In this document: positions 1 to 5,573 of the stretch, one piece after another | How positions within the stretch are numbered: position 1 is the stretch's first letter | Layout of the letters: each line of letters begins with the position of its first letter | Source: Candidatus Woesearchaeota archaeon | GTDB lineage: Archaea > Nanobdellota > Nanobdellia > Woesearchaeales > UBA11716 | DNA: 5,573 bases | Reading direction: 5' to 3' | NCBI GenBank assembly: GCA_013329175.1 | Contig: DUKR01000033.1 | Span: 1 to 5,573 of the forward strand | Program-made: the position numbers and the translations under genes | Notes under the pieces: generated by a model | Told to the model about the DNA's origin: nothing | What the model saw: the letters and a program-made list of their open reading frames with translations, nothing else | Database searches by the model: none

Positions 1-165
1 CCCGTCGGAAAGTGCAATGAGAGGATTGCCTGAATAGAAAAGGATGAGGCCCCGCATTGGCTGTGGAAGCGATGGGAGGTACGGCTAATGCCTTTTTTCT
101 GATGATATTTTTGGGAATGCCAGCTTTCCACGAGACTGCCTCCTTCCTCCCCGACAGGGCTTTTT
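1..165 (+). other. Possible structured RNA 3' region or untranslated tail
   Basis: This stretch shows base-pairing potential but no convincing gene. Bases 1-8 can pair with 151-159 (five contiguous pairs, one bulged A at 156, then three G-C pairs). Within it, 54-65 pairs with 80-91 and 14-18 with 25-29. The outer helix is followed by T5 at 161-165 and the inner one by T6 at 93-98. I do not recognise RNase P RNA, SRP RNA or a known riboswitch. It may be the 3' end of a structured RNA that begins left of the window, or simply the 3' untranslated tail of an upstream plus-strand gene. The outer helix is short enough to be chance. Confidence 0.25.
54..98 (+). terminator. Hairpin followed by T6, terminator-like
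   Basis: Bases 54-65 pair with 80-91 in a continuous 12-bp stem with a 14-base loop, followed one base later by T6 at 93-98. Three of the twelve pairs are G-U in the plus-strand RNA and would be A-C mismatches in the minus-strand RNA, so the structure belongs to a plus-strand transcript. A plus-strand reading frame closes with TAG at 35-37, 16 bases before the stem, so this could end an upstream gene or RNA. Archaeal termination depends mainly on the U-tract, which is present. Confidence 0.4.
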
Positions 166-197
166 CAGGAGACTGAGGGGTTAAACCAATCCGCAAC

Positions 198-206
198 TTT
201 TATAAA
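198..206 (+). promoter_or_regulatory. TATA-like box of the envelope protein/MscS operon
   Basis: TTTTATAAA is a good match to an archaeal TATA box. Transcription would be expected to start roughly 25 bases downstream, near 226-232, which gives only a very short leader before the ATG at 242. No second promoter is visible before the MscS gene, so this box probably serves both genes. Confidence 0.6.
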
Positions 207-226
207 CATCCTGCAAAAAGAACAGC

Positions 227-232
227 GAGGTG
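227..232 (+). promoter_or_regulatory. Ribosome binding site GAGGTG deciding the ATG start
   Basis: GAGGTG is complementary to the CACCTC core at the archaeal 16S rRNA 3' end and lies nine bases before the ATG at 242. It overlaps the upstream in-frame GTG at 230, which argues against that GTG as the start. The conflict is that the TATA box predicts a transcript beginning almost on top of this site. Confidence 0.55.
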
Positions 233-241
233 CAGGTGGGA

Positions 242-1921
242 ATGAGTAGACAAATCGTTCTTGTATCTTTAGTGCTCGTATGCATGCTTATGCTGCCTCT
301 CGCTGCTGCTGATACCATCATCATCAATTCCAAGGAATGGAAAGACGTCTACTCAGGCATGCAATATGGATATCTCAACGAGACCTCTCCAAAATTTCTT
401 GCTAGCGAGCAGCATGGGACACTGATAGTCAATGATATCCAGGCAGCTGAGAAGCTAATCGTGTTCAGCTCAAGCAGGCGGCCATTTGTGATAGGCTATA
501 AAAACACCATGGAGTCCATGGGCTACGAAGCCGATGAATTCCTGTTCGACAGCCTGAGCCTCGAGCTTGCTAAAAAGCTTGACACGATAAACAAGTATGT
601 CATCGTTGATGGGGCCTATGGCTATAACGCGCTTGCCGTTGCCCCTTATGCCATCGTAAGCAAATCATTCGTACTCTTCGCTGATAGGGCAAACATAGCT
701 GAGGTAGTGGACTTCCTTGAGGAGAAGAGCCCTGAAGCCGTGCTCATCTACGGCATAGTGGACAGGGAAGTGAGGGAACAGCTTGCACAGTTCAGCCCTG
801 AGATTATCAACAAGGATGGTGACCGCTTTGCAAACAACGTGGAGATCGTCAGGAAGTACAAGGAGATAGATGACAAGACCCAGGTCCTCCTCTCAAACGG
901 CGAGTTCATCGAGGCAGAGATCATGGCAGGTTCAGGCCCACTCTTGTTCATCGGCAATCAGAACGTTCCCGATAAGATTAGGGAATACATCCGTGAAAGC
1001 AACATCCAGGTAGGCGTACTCATCGGAAATGAGCTAGTGGGAACGGCAACCACCGTCAGGAGGCAGACCGGCATCAGCACCTTCGTCAAGTTCGCCCGCT
1101 CAGCAAGGACTGACCAGGGGCCCGTTGCCCAGATAGAAGGGCTGGACGTCTTCAGGGTCCCTAAAGTCCAACTCAGCCTTGCACTGGAATCAGCCACCTA
1201 CAACGCGATTACCAGACAGCTTGAGGTGACCCTGCGAAACAATGCTGACGTCGCATCCTATTTCAAGGGAACCTATACCATAACCTCAGGAGAGCAGGAG
1301 CAGGTAGTTGGCGACGTTGAGCCAGTCTTCATCGAGTCGCAAAGCGCAAAGACTGTCGTGTATGACCTTGAGCTCATCGCTGGCGAAGAAGATATCAGGG
1401 CAAGAGCGTTCATAACCTATGGAGAATCCAAGGATTCCCTTGAGTTTGCAATCAATGCCGACGTTGCGGTAGAGCGTGTGGAGATTAATGACCTTAGCGC
1501 AATCAGCATTGAGAAGCTTGAGTACAGCAAGCCTCAGCGTGAGTTCCACGTGTTTGTGGAGAACACCGGCAGTGAGGATGCCTATATTGACACCGAGGTT
1601 GTTGATGTCCTGGTGATTGACACCAGGCGGACATTTGGCAGCGAAGAGGTCATCAGGCTCTCGCCTGGCCAGAAAAAAAAGTCAGTCATTCCTGTAGAGC
1701 TGGAAGATGAAGACCTTGAAAAAAATCCAATCATCAGGGTAAGGGCGTATTATGGGAAGCGTGAGAATGCTTTAGCCAAAGTGCTCGAGGGCGAGTTTGA
1801 GCTTATCGTCAGGTCAATCTCAGTATGGACATACGTGCCCATCCTTGTCATCATCATCCTGCTCATCCTCATCATTAGGAAAAAGGCAAAGGCAAGGAAG
1901 AAGAAGGCCAATAGCAATTGA
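242..1921 (+). CDS. Signal-peptide, C-terminally anchored envelope protein with Rossmann-like ectodomain
   Basis: A 559-residue protein of unknown function that should sit in the cytoplasmic membrane with its bulk outside. Residues 1-23 form a signal peptide (Arg, hydrophobic core, AAA before Asp24). Residues ~25-300 look like an alternating alpha/beta region. Segments such as VLIYGIVDREVREQL and GDRFANNVEIV recall cell-wall-binding repeat 2 proteins, which combine a G-rich strand with a DR(Y/F) motif, but the match is loose. Residues ~309-406 and ~415-525 are beta-rich, CARDB/Ig-like domains containing an FHVFVENTGS-type strand. A transmembrane helix covers ~529-545 and ends in a 14-residue Lys/Arg-rich tail, giving N-out/C-in topology. 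ATG 242 is preferred over GTG 230 because of the GAGGTG site. Its stop overlaps or abuts the MscS start, which implies coupling. Binding to glycan or S-layer is inference only. The call as a coding gene is firm; the function is not. Confidence 0.9.
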   Translation: MSRQIVLVSLVLVCMLMLPLAAADTIIINSKEWKDVYSGMQYGYLNETSPKFLASEQHGTLIVNDIQAAEKLIVFSSSRRPFVIGYKNTMESMGYEADEFLFDSLSLELAKKLDTINKYVIVDGAYGYNALAVAPYAIVSKSFVLFADRANIAEVVDFLEEKSPEAVLIYGIVDREVREQLAQFSPEIINKDGDRFANNVEIVRKYKEIDDKTQVLLSNGEFIEAEIMAGSGPLLFIGNQNVPDKIREYIRESNIQVGVLIGNELVGTATTVRRQTGISTFVKFARSARTDQGPVAQIEGLDVFRVPKVQLSLALESATYNAITRQLEVTLRNNADVASYFKGTYTITSGEQEQVVGDVEPVFIESQSAKTVVYDLELIAGEEDIRARAFITYGESKDSLEFAINADVAVERVEINDLSAISIEKLEYSKPQREFHVFVENTGSEDAYIDTEVVDVLVIDTRRTFGSEEVIRLSPGQKKKSVIPVELEDEDLEKNPIIRVRAYYGKRENALAKVLEGEFELIVRSISVWTYVPILVIIILLILIIRKKAKARKKKANSN

Positions 1922-1923
1922 GC

Positions 1924-2994
1924 ATGCAAATCCACCCGCAACTTCAGGCAGTGCTGAACCAGCCCTTCTGGAATAATACCGGAATGGACTATGCGGTAGC
2001 CATAGCGATATTCCTTTCAAGCATCATCCTGCTGTTGCTTTTGAAGAAGTATATTATCACCAGGCTCCAGAAGCTGGCGAAAAAGACAAAGACTGAGATT
2101 GACGATATGGTGATTGATTTTTTTCAGGGAATACGCTGGCAGTTCTATGCTTTTATCGGCCTCTACATAGCCATCATGACCCTGACACTTCCGCCAGTTG
2201 TTGGCACCATCATGAAATGGATGCTCGTGATAGCAGTGGGCTATTACGCTGCGGTCGCTGCTGCAAAAGTGGTTGACTGCATAGTCAGCAGGCGGGCAGA
2301 GGCAGCAAAAAGAGAGAATGTGGCTGATGACGCCTCAGCAATCCTCATCATAGGAAAGCTTGCAAAAGTAGGGATTTTTATCCTTGCATTCCTGCTCATC
2401 CTCTCAAATCTCGGCGTAAACATCAATTCCCTCATAGCAGGCCTTGGCATTGGAGGAATAGCAGTAGCCTTTGCCCTCCAGAGCATCCTTGAAGACCTAT
2501 TCAGCTCATTCTCCATCTACTTTGACAAGCCGTTCAAGCCAGGAGACTTTATAATAGTCGGAAGCGACACGGGTGTAGTTAGGCACATTGGCCTCAAGAC
2601 TACGCGCCTGCAGACGCTGCAGGGTCAGGAGCTGGTCATATCCAATAAGGAGCTGACCAGCTCTAGGATCAACAACTTCAAAAAGATGGAGGAGCGCCGT
2701 GTCGTGTTTGCCATAGGCGTGGAATATTCAACCTCCTCTGCTAAGCTGAAGAGCATTCCTCAGATAATCAGGGATATCATTAAAGAGATAAAAGGCACCC
2801 GCCTGGATAGGGTGCATTTCAAGGCATTCGGCGATTTCTCATTGAATTTCGAGGTGGTCTACTATGTTCTTGACAGCGATTACATCAAATATATGGACAT
2901 CCAGCAGGACATCAACCTGAAGATCAGAGAACGCTTCGAGAAAGCAAGGATTGTCATGGCATTCCCTACACAGACGATTCATCTGGCGAAGTAG
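1924..2994 (+). CDS. MscS-family mechanosensitive ion channel
   Basis: A 356-residue MscS-family channel that opens under membrane tension to release solutes during hypo-osmotic shock. Hydrophobic helices lie at ~22-42, 71-90, 96-115 and 138-162, followed by the pore helix at ~167-197. The pore helix carries the glycine/alanine-rich packing motif GLGIGGIAVAFALQS and runs into FDKPFKPGDF at 200-209, the hallmark of the family. The beta domain follows (SNKELTSSRINNF, 240-252). The alpha/beta C-terminal domain ends in FPTQTIHL at 347-354, the usual family terminus. At about 350 residues it is longer than E. coli MscS (286) and closer to the Methanocaldococcus MscMJ type. ATG 1924 lies just after the upstream TGA; an in-frame TTG at 1918 would overlap that stop. 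No strong ribosome binding site is visible, which fits translational coupling. Family assignment is near certain; conductance and gating cannot be read from sequence. Confidence 0.97.
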   Translation: MQIHPQLQAVLNQPFWNNTGMDYAVAIAIFLSSIILLLLLKKYIITRLQKLAKKTKTEIDDMVIDFFQGIRWQFYAFIGLYIAIMTLTLPPVVGTIMKWMLVIAVGYYAAVAAAKVVDCIVSRRAEAAKRENVADDASAILIIGKLAKVGIFILAFLLILSNLGVNINSLIAGLGIGGIAVAFALQSILEDLFSSFSIYFDKPFKPGDFIIVGSDTGVVRHIGLKTTRLQTLQGQELVISNKELTSSRINNFKKMEERRVVFAIGVEYSTSSAKLKSIPQIIRDIIKEIKGTRLDRVHFKAFGDFSLNFEVVYYVLDSDYIKYMDIQQDINLKIRERFEKARIVMAFPTQTIHLAK

Positions 2995-3009
2995 CAGGCC
3001 AGCGCCAGC

Positions 3010-3016
3010 AAAAAAA
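3010..3016 (-). terminator. T7 tract on the minus strand, candidate terminator
   Basis: Seven A residues on the plus strand give U7 in the minus-strand transcript, about 130 bases past the stop of the thiol oxidoreductase gene. Archaeal RNA polymerase terminates on such tracts. It is the strongest minus-strand T-run in the convergent gap, but support is composition only. Confidence 0.3.
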
Positions 3017-3097
3017 TTCGTGGCACTATCCGTCAGAAAGGCCAGTTGCATGAACTGCCCTCATTAATCAAACCATCGGGAATATAAACACCTATGT

Positions 3098-3131
3098 TCT
3101 CCTCAAAAATGCCACAGCATTTCTGAGGAGA
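3098..3131 (-). terminator. 15-bp hairpin between convergent genes
   Basis: Bases 3098-3112 pair with 3117-3131 around a four-base loop. In plus-strand RNA position 3106/3123 is an A-C mismatch. In minus-strand RNA it is a U-G wobble, so all 15 pairs form. That asymmetry assigns the structure to the 3' end of the thiol oxidoreductase mRNA, whose stop lies 13 bases earlier. There is no long U-run directly after it on either strand (only ATTTT at 3131-3135 on plus), so it may stabilise or process the mRNA 3' end rather than terminate on its own. Confidence 0.5.
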
Positions 3132-3144
3132 TTTTAGGAGTATG

Positions 3145-4185
3145 TCATTCAGCCTTCGCAAGCTCCTCATCAATGACCTGCTTAAAGACGCTGAAGGGCT
3201 GGGCGCCTGAGACAGGAATGCCGTTGATGAAGAATCCAGGCGTTCCGCTGACTCCAACTGCGCTTCCGTCAGCAAGGTCTGCAGAGATTTCGGCAGCCTT
3301 TTCGCCAGAATCAAGGCACTCATTAAATGTCTTTGTGTCCAATGCAAGGTCTTCTGCGTATTGCTTGAAGGTAGTGACTCCCCCTGCAACGCCCTTTCCA
3401 AAGAGCAGGTCGTGCATCTCCCAGTACTTGCCCTGATCATCAGCGCATTCACTGGCTTCTGCTGCTTTCTGCGCCTGGGGATGGAAGCTTAAGGGAAAAT
3501 CACGGTAGATGAGCCTCACTTTGCCGGTGTTGATGTATTGCTCCTCTATCTGCGGCAGGGTATCAGCAAAGAACCTTGCGCAGTAGGGGCATTCAAAGTC
3601 GCTGAACTCAATGATGGTCACTGGTGCATCAGCTGAGCCTTTGACGGCGTCATCATCTTCGCTCACTTCAACAAGTTCAGCTGGAGCCTGGGTGCCAGGG
3701 TCGTCCCCAAAATCAGGGGGGGCAGTGGTGTCAAAGCCGCTGGGAAAGAGCATTTGGCCGTCTTTAGTTATGTAGGTATCCTCATAGGTCCTGCCTTGTA
3801 TCTCTATCATGACGTTATAGAGGCCGTTCTTCTCCTCAACACCTTTCAATGTCGCTTCGGTGCCTGGAGGGAGGATGTTAGTGTTGATGTAGCTTACTGC
3901 CTTTTCTCCTGCGCCATCAGCCGATAAGCCTTCAGCGGCGGCATTGCCATTGCCGAATGCGACGACTGCAAGGACGACAGCGACTATAGCAAGTACGGCT
4001 GTTGCAATCTTCCACGTGTGGGCATCTTTCTTGTGGCTTGCTTTGTGATGATGCTCATGACCTGGTTTTGCTTCTTTTGCTGGCTCTTTTTCTTCAGCAG
4101 GAGAGGGTTCTTCCTTGCTCATATCCTGAGCATGCTCATCCTCCTGCTCTTTAGGGATATCTTCTCTATTTTTTTCTTCATCCAT
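3145..4185 (-). CDS. Membrane-anchored DsbA-like thiol-disulfide oxidoreductase
   Basis: A 346-residue protein expected to form or exchange disulfides in extracytoplasmic proteins. Residues 1-57 are a charged, probably disordered cytoplasmic segment with a His cluster at 43-56 (H43, 45, 46, 47, 51, 56). Residues ~58-77 are a single membrane anchor (N-in, C-out). Residues ~92-150 form a small alpha/beta region recalling the DsbC N-terminal domain (ITKDGQMLFP). An acidic/Pro linker leads to a Thioredoxin_4/DsbA domain at ~175-345, with APVTIIEFSDFECPYC (CPYC at 199-202), YRDFPL at 228-232 and the cis-Pro loop GTPGFF (Pro316). Extra cysteines C247 and C290 match positions usually occupied in this family, probably a structural pair. 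The start is set by AGGTGGT six bases upstream and a TATA-like box. No DsbB or VKOR partner lies in the window. Whether it acts as oxidase or isomerase is open. Confidence 0.94.
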   Translation of the reverse strand: MDEEKNREDIPKEQEDEHAQDMSKEEPSPAEEKEPAKEAKPGHEHHHKASHKKDAHTWKIATAVLAIVAVVLAVVAFGNGNAAAEGLSADGAGEKAVSYINTNILPPGTEATLKGVEEKNGLYNVMIEIQGRTYEDTYITKDGQMLFPSGFDTTAPPDFGDDPGTQAPAELVEVSEDDDAVKGSADAPVTIIEFSDFECPYCARFFADTLPQIEEQYINTGKVRLIYRDFPLSFHPQAQKAAEASECADDQGKYWEMHDLLFGKGVAGGVTTFKQYAEDLALDTKTFNECLDSGEKAAEISADLADGSAVGVSGTPGFFINGIPVSGAQPFSVFKQVIDEELAKAE

Positions 4186-4191
4186 TGTCGT

Positions 4192-4198
4192 ACCACCT
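4192..4198 (-). promoter_or_regulatory. Ribosome binding site of the thiol oxidoreductase gene
   Basis: The minus strand reads AGGTGGT here, six bases before the ATG at 4185. It is similar to the AGGTGAT complement of the 16S rRNA 3' end, and it supports this start over any internal one. Confidence 0.65.
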
Positions 4199-4223
4199 TT
4201 TGTTACTTAAGCGAATGTATATG

Positions 4224-4233
4224 ATTTTTAAAG
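4224..4233 (-). promoter_or_regulatory. TATA-like box of the thiol oxidoreductase gene
   Basis: The minus strand reads CTTTAAAAAT, about 40 bases before the ATG. A start site ~25 bases downstream would fall near 4203 and leave a leader of ~18 bases that just includes the ribosome binding site. This suggests the gene is transcribed separately from the surface protein gene upstream. Confidence 0.5.
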
Positions 4234-4304
4234 TTTGTGGATGTGGCGGCTGCCTTTTGCCTATCCTCTATGCTCTTCCTGCTTCAGGCAGGGCCAGGCA
4301 ATGG

Positions 4305-5573
4305 CTATGGATCAGCCGAATCCCCTTCAATAAGCCCCCGCAGCTTGAGGTTGCCAAAGGAATCAATGAACGACTGCAATGCGTCTGTTGCGTTGCGTAT
4401 TTCAAGGGCTGAGTCGCTGAATGCCAGCGCCGATGCCAGCTCTTCATAGCTTCCTTGCAGGAAGAGATAGCCTGAGCTATTGATAAATGCTACTGCGCTT
4501 CCTGTCCTGTTCTCGATGATGAATGAATTTGGCGTTGGAGCAAGCTGGCTCTGGCTGTGGGCAACTGCCCCTTGGAGGTAGATGTCTCCCTTGTCATCAA
4601 AGGATGCGACAGGCGCGTTGCCATCTGCCCTTATTTCGAATTTCTTTGCTGAGGGGGCAATGGTCAGTTTTATGGTGCGCGTTTCAGAAGTGTTGCTGTT
4701 TCCCGCTCGGTCAACAACAGTCACGTTGTAGTAATAGAATGCTCTCTGCGCAAGCAAGGTGAAATTGTGTGTCCTGTTTGACTGGTTGTATACCGCGCTT
4801 GATGCCAGGCCCGCTGCGTTGTGGAGCTCAAAGGTGATGTTTGCTTCATTTTCTTCAGTTACGGTAATGTTTGCCATTATCCAGCTCCTCCTTACTGCTG
4901 TGTTGTTCTGCTCTGTTGGCGGGGTGAAACTGATTTGGGGGAAGGTGGTGTCTATGGTGAAGGTATAATTTGCAGTAAGGGTTGAGTTGAACTCCCCATC
5001 GCCGCAGAGGACATTCCAGTAGTAGGTTCCGTCAGAGAGGTCAGTCCAGTTGTAGAGCGTAGAGTTTCCTGATTCAAGAGGCTGGGTTGCAAGGAGGGTT
5101 GAGCCATCTACAGCATCCCCAAACACATAGCAGCTCAGGCTGCTGCCCTCATGGTCGGTTGCAGTATAGTTAAGTGTTGACCATTTGTAGGGAAGGTGGG
5201 TATCGTTTGCAGGAAGCTGCCTTGTAACAACCGGGGCAAGGTTTGTCACGACGCTGAAATTATAACTGCTCTCAAGCAGAGTTCCATCGAGATTTTCAAT
5301 GACTGTCTCGTTGAATGAGGTAAGTGAAGCATATACTCTGTATGTTCCTGAGCCGTAGGATGCCATTCCAATGTTCCAGAGGCCGTTGAAGTAGGAGTCA
5401 AGCTTGACGACATCGCTTGCGTTGAGGTCAATGGTGGTGTTGACGACGGTGGTGACATTCAGCCAGCTATCGTCGCTGATATTGTAGTACTGCACTTTCA
5501 TGTTGAGCTTTACTGTTGAGTTTGTTGGGCCATAGTTGTCAATCCTAGACTGGTTTGCCTCTTCCCATGTGTA
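4305..5573 (-). CDS. Large secreted surface protein, C-terminal part (Ig/FN3-like domains and 39-residue repeats)
   Basis: The C-terminal 422 residues of a protein whose start lies right of the window; the frame is open to the edge, so an apparent ATG at 5501 is internal. Numbering from the edge, residues 1-108 form a beta-sandwich domain (RIDNYGPTNST onward) of a kind I associate with DPANN surface proteins. Residues ~111-208 are an FN3/Ig-like domain with a likely disulfide between C148 and C190. Residues ~209-305 are another Ig-like domain (VVDRAGNSNTS near its end). Residues ~311-422 hold three units of an exact 39-residue repeat. About 25 N-x-S/T sequons imply heavy N-glycosylation outside the cell. 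It ends in DSADP with no membrane helix or recognisable sorting signal. Role inferred: S-layer component, adhesin or other surface structure. Catalytic domains, if any, would be in the missing part. Confidence 0.93.
   Translation of the reverse strand, partial: YTWEEANQSRIDNYGPTNSTVKLNMKVQYYNISDDSWLNVTTVVNTTIDLNASDVVKLDSYFNGLWNIGMASYGSGTYRVYASLTSFNETVIENLDGTLLESSYNFSVVTNLAPVVTRQLPANDTHLPYKWSTLNYTATDHEGSSLSCYVFGDAVDGSTLLATQPLESGNSTLYNWTDLSDGTYYWNVLCGDGEFNSTLTANYTFTIDTTFPQISFTPPTEQNNTAVRRSWIMANITVTEENEANITFELHNAAGLASSAVYNQSNRTHNFTLLAQRAFYYYNVTVVDRAGNSNTSETRTIKLTIAPSAKKFEIRADGNAPVASFDDKGDIYLQGAVAHSQSQLAPTPNSFIIENRTGSAVAFINSSGYLFLQGSYEELASALAFSDSALEIRNATDALQSFIDSFGNLKLRGLIEGDSADP
4308..4640 (-). 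repeat. Three tandem 39-residue protein repeats (third truncated)
   Basis: Units begin at 4640, 4523 and 4406 (minus strand) and align without gaps. The shared pattern is F/L-x-I, then about eight residues, then A/S-F-(D/I)-x-x-x-G-x-(I/L)-x-L-(Q/R)-G. The conserved terminal glycines fall at 4571, 4454 and 4337, exactly 117 bases apart. Identity is confined to hydrophobic and glycine positions, so the copies are old. The third unit stops at 33 residues, where the protein ends. A beta-solenoid or stacked hairpin fold is plausible. Confidence 0.8.

Noticed and set aside
2..37. Plus-strand frame ending in TAG at 35-37 (PSESAMRGLPE)
   Set aside because: Eleven codons are too few to call a gene end. 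It remains possible because the T6-tailed hairpin follows the stop by 16 bases.
1..57. Minus-strand frame starting ATG at 57 and running off the left edge (19 codons, MRGLILFYSGNPLI...)
   Set aside because: It is open and protein-like, with an A/T-rich TATA-like stretch around 105-115 on the minus strand, but it has no ribosome binding site. It overlaps a hairpin whose wobble pairs favour plus-strand transcription, and it is too short to judge. It could still be the 5' end of a divergent gene.
99..176. Possible C/D box RNA (CTGATGA at 99-105, CTGA at 173-176)
   Set aside because: The box C purine is missing, no convincing C'/D' pair is visible, and the span is longer than typical archaeal C/D RNAs.
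2..196. Open minus-strand frame of 65 codons from a TTG at 196
   Set aside because: There is no ATG or GTG start, no ribosome binding site and no recognisable protein, and it lies antisense to the structured region. Likely chance.
1673..1680. A8 tract in the envelope protein gene (and another A-run near 1719) as a slippage or phase-variation site
   Set aside because: It encodes Lys-Lys-Lys in a charged loop and the frame continues normally into the second Ig-like domain and membrane helix. No alternative product is suggested.
3173..3436. Overlapping antisense reading frames within the thiol oxidoreductase, MscS and surface protein genes
   Set aside because: They lie opposite strongly supported genes, lack start signals and show no recognisable domains.
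3716..3722. G7 run in the thiol oxidoreductase gene as a frameshift or assembly error
   Set aside because: It encodes the Ala-Pro-Pro part of the linker, and both flanking domains are in the same frame.
4278..4292. Small hairpin (CCTGC/GCAGG) after the surface protein stop as a terminator
   Set aside because: There are only five base pairs and no U-run after it on the minus strand.

Overview
The window looks archaeal, most likely from a DPANN-type lineage (Woesearchaeota/Pacearchaeota-like). Three things suggest this: T/A-rich TATA-like boxes sit upstream of two genes, with short leaders carrying GGTG-type ribosome binding sites; the surface proteins are built from Ig-like domains rich in N-x-S/T sequons; and the MscS protein has the long multi-helix form seen in archaea. 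The lineage is an inference from protein style, not from a marker gene.

Layout. Positions 1-229 hold no convincing gene. This stretch has a strong plus-strand hairpin followed by T6, and a second long-range helix ending in T5, so it could be the 3' end of a structured RNA or an upstream terminator. A TATA-like box at 198-206 then drives a plus-strand pair. The first gene (242-1921) encodes a signal-peptide-bearing, C-terminally anchored envelope protein with a large Rossmann-like ectodomain and two Ig-like domains. The second (1924-2994) encodes an MscS-family mechanosensitive channel. The two genes abut or overlap and are probably co-transcribed and translationally coupled.

The pair converges on two minus-strand genes. 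The 150-base gap between them holds a near-perfect 15-bp hairpin that fits the minus-strand transcript better. The nearer minus gene (4185-3145) encodes a membrane-anchored DsbA-like thiol oxidoreductase with a CPYC active site and its own promoter and ribosome binding site. Upstream of it lies the 3' part of a large secreted surface protein (5573-4305, N-terminus outside the window) with Ig/FN3-like domains, about 25 N-glycosylation sequons and a C-terminal tandem repeat of exactly 39 residues.

Functional reading. All four genes act at the membrane or outside it: an envelope-facing anchored protein paired with a tension-gated channel, and an extracytoplasmic disulfide enzyme beside a surface protein containing a Cys pair. 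The two least explained items are the envelope protein/MscS gene pair and the 39-residue C-terminal repeat. No CRISPR array, insertion sequence, tRNA or rRNA was seen.
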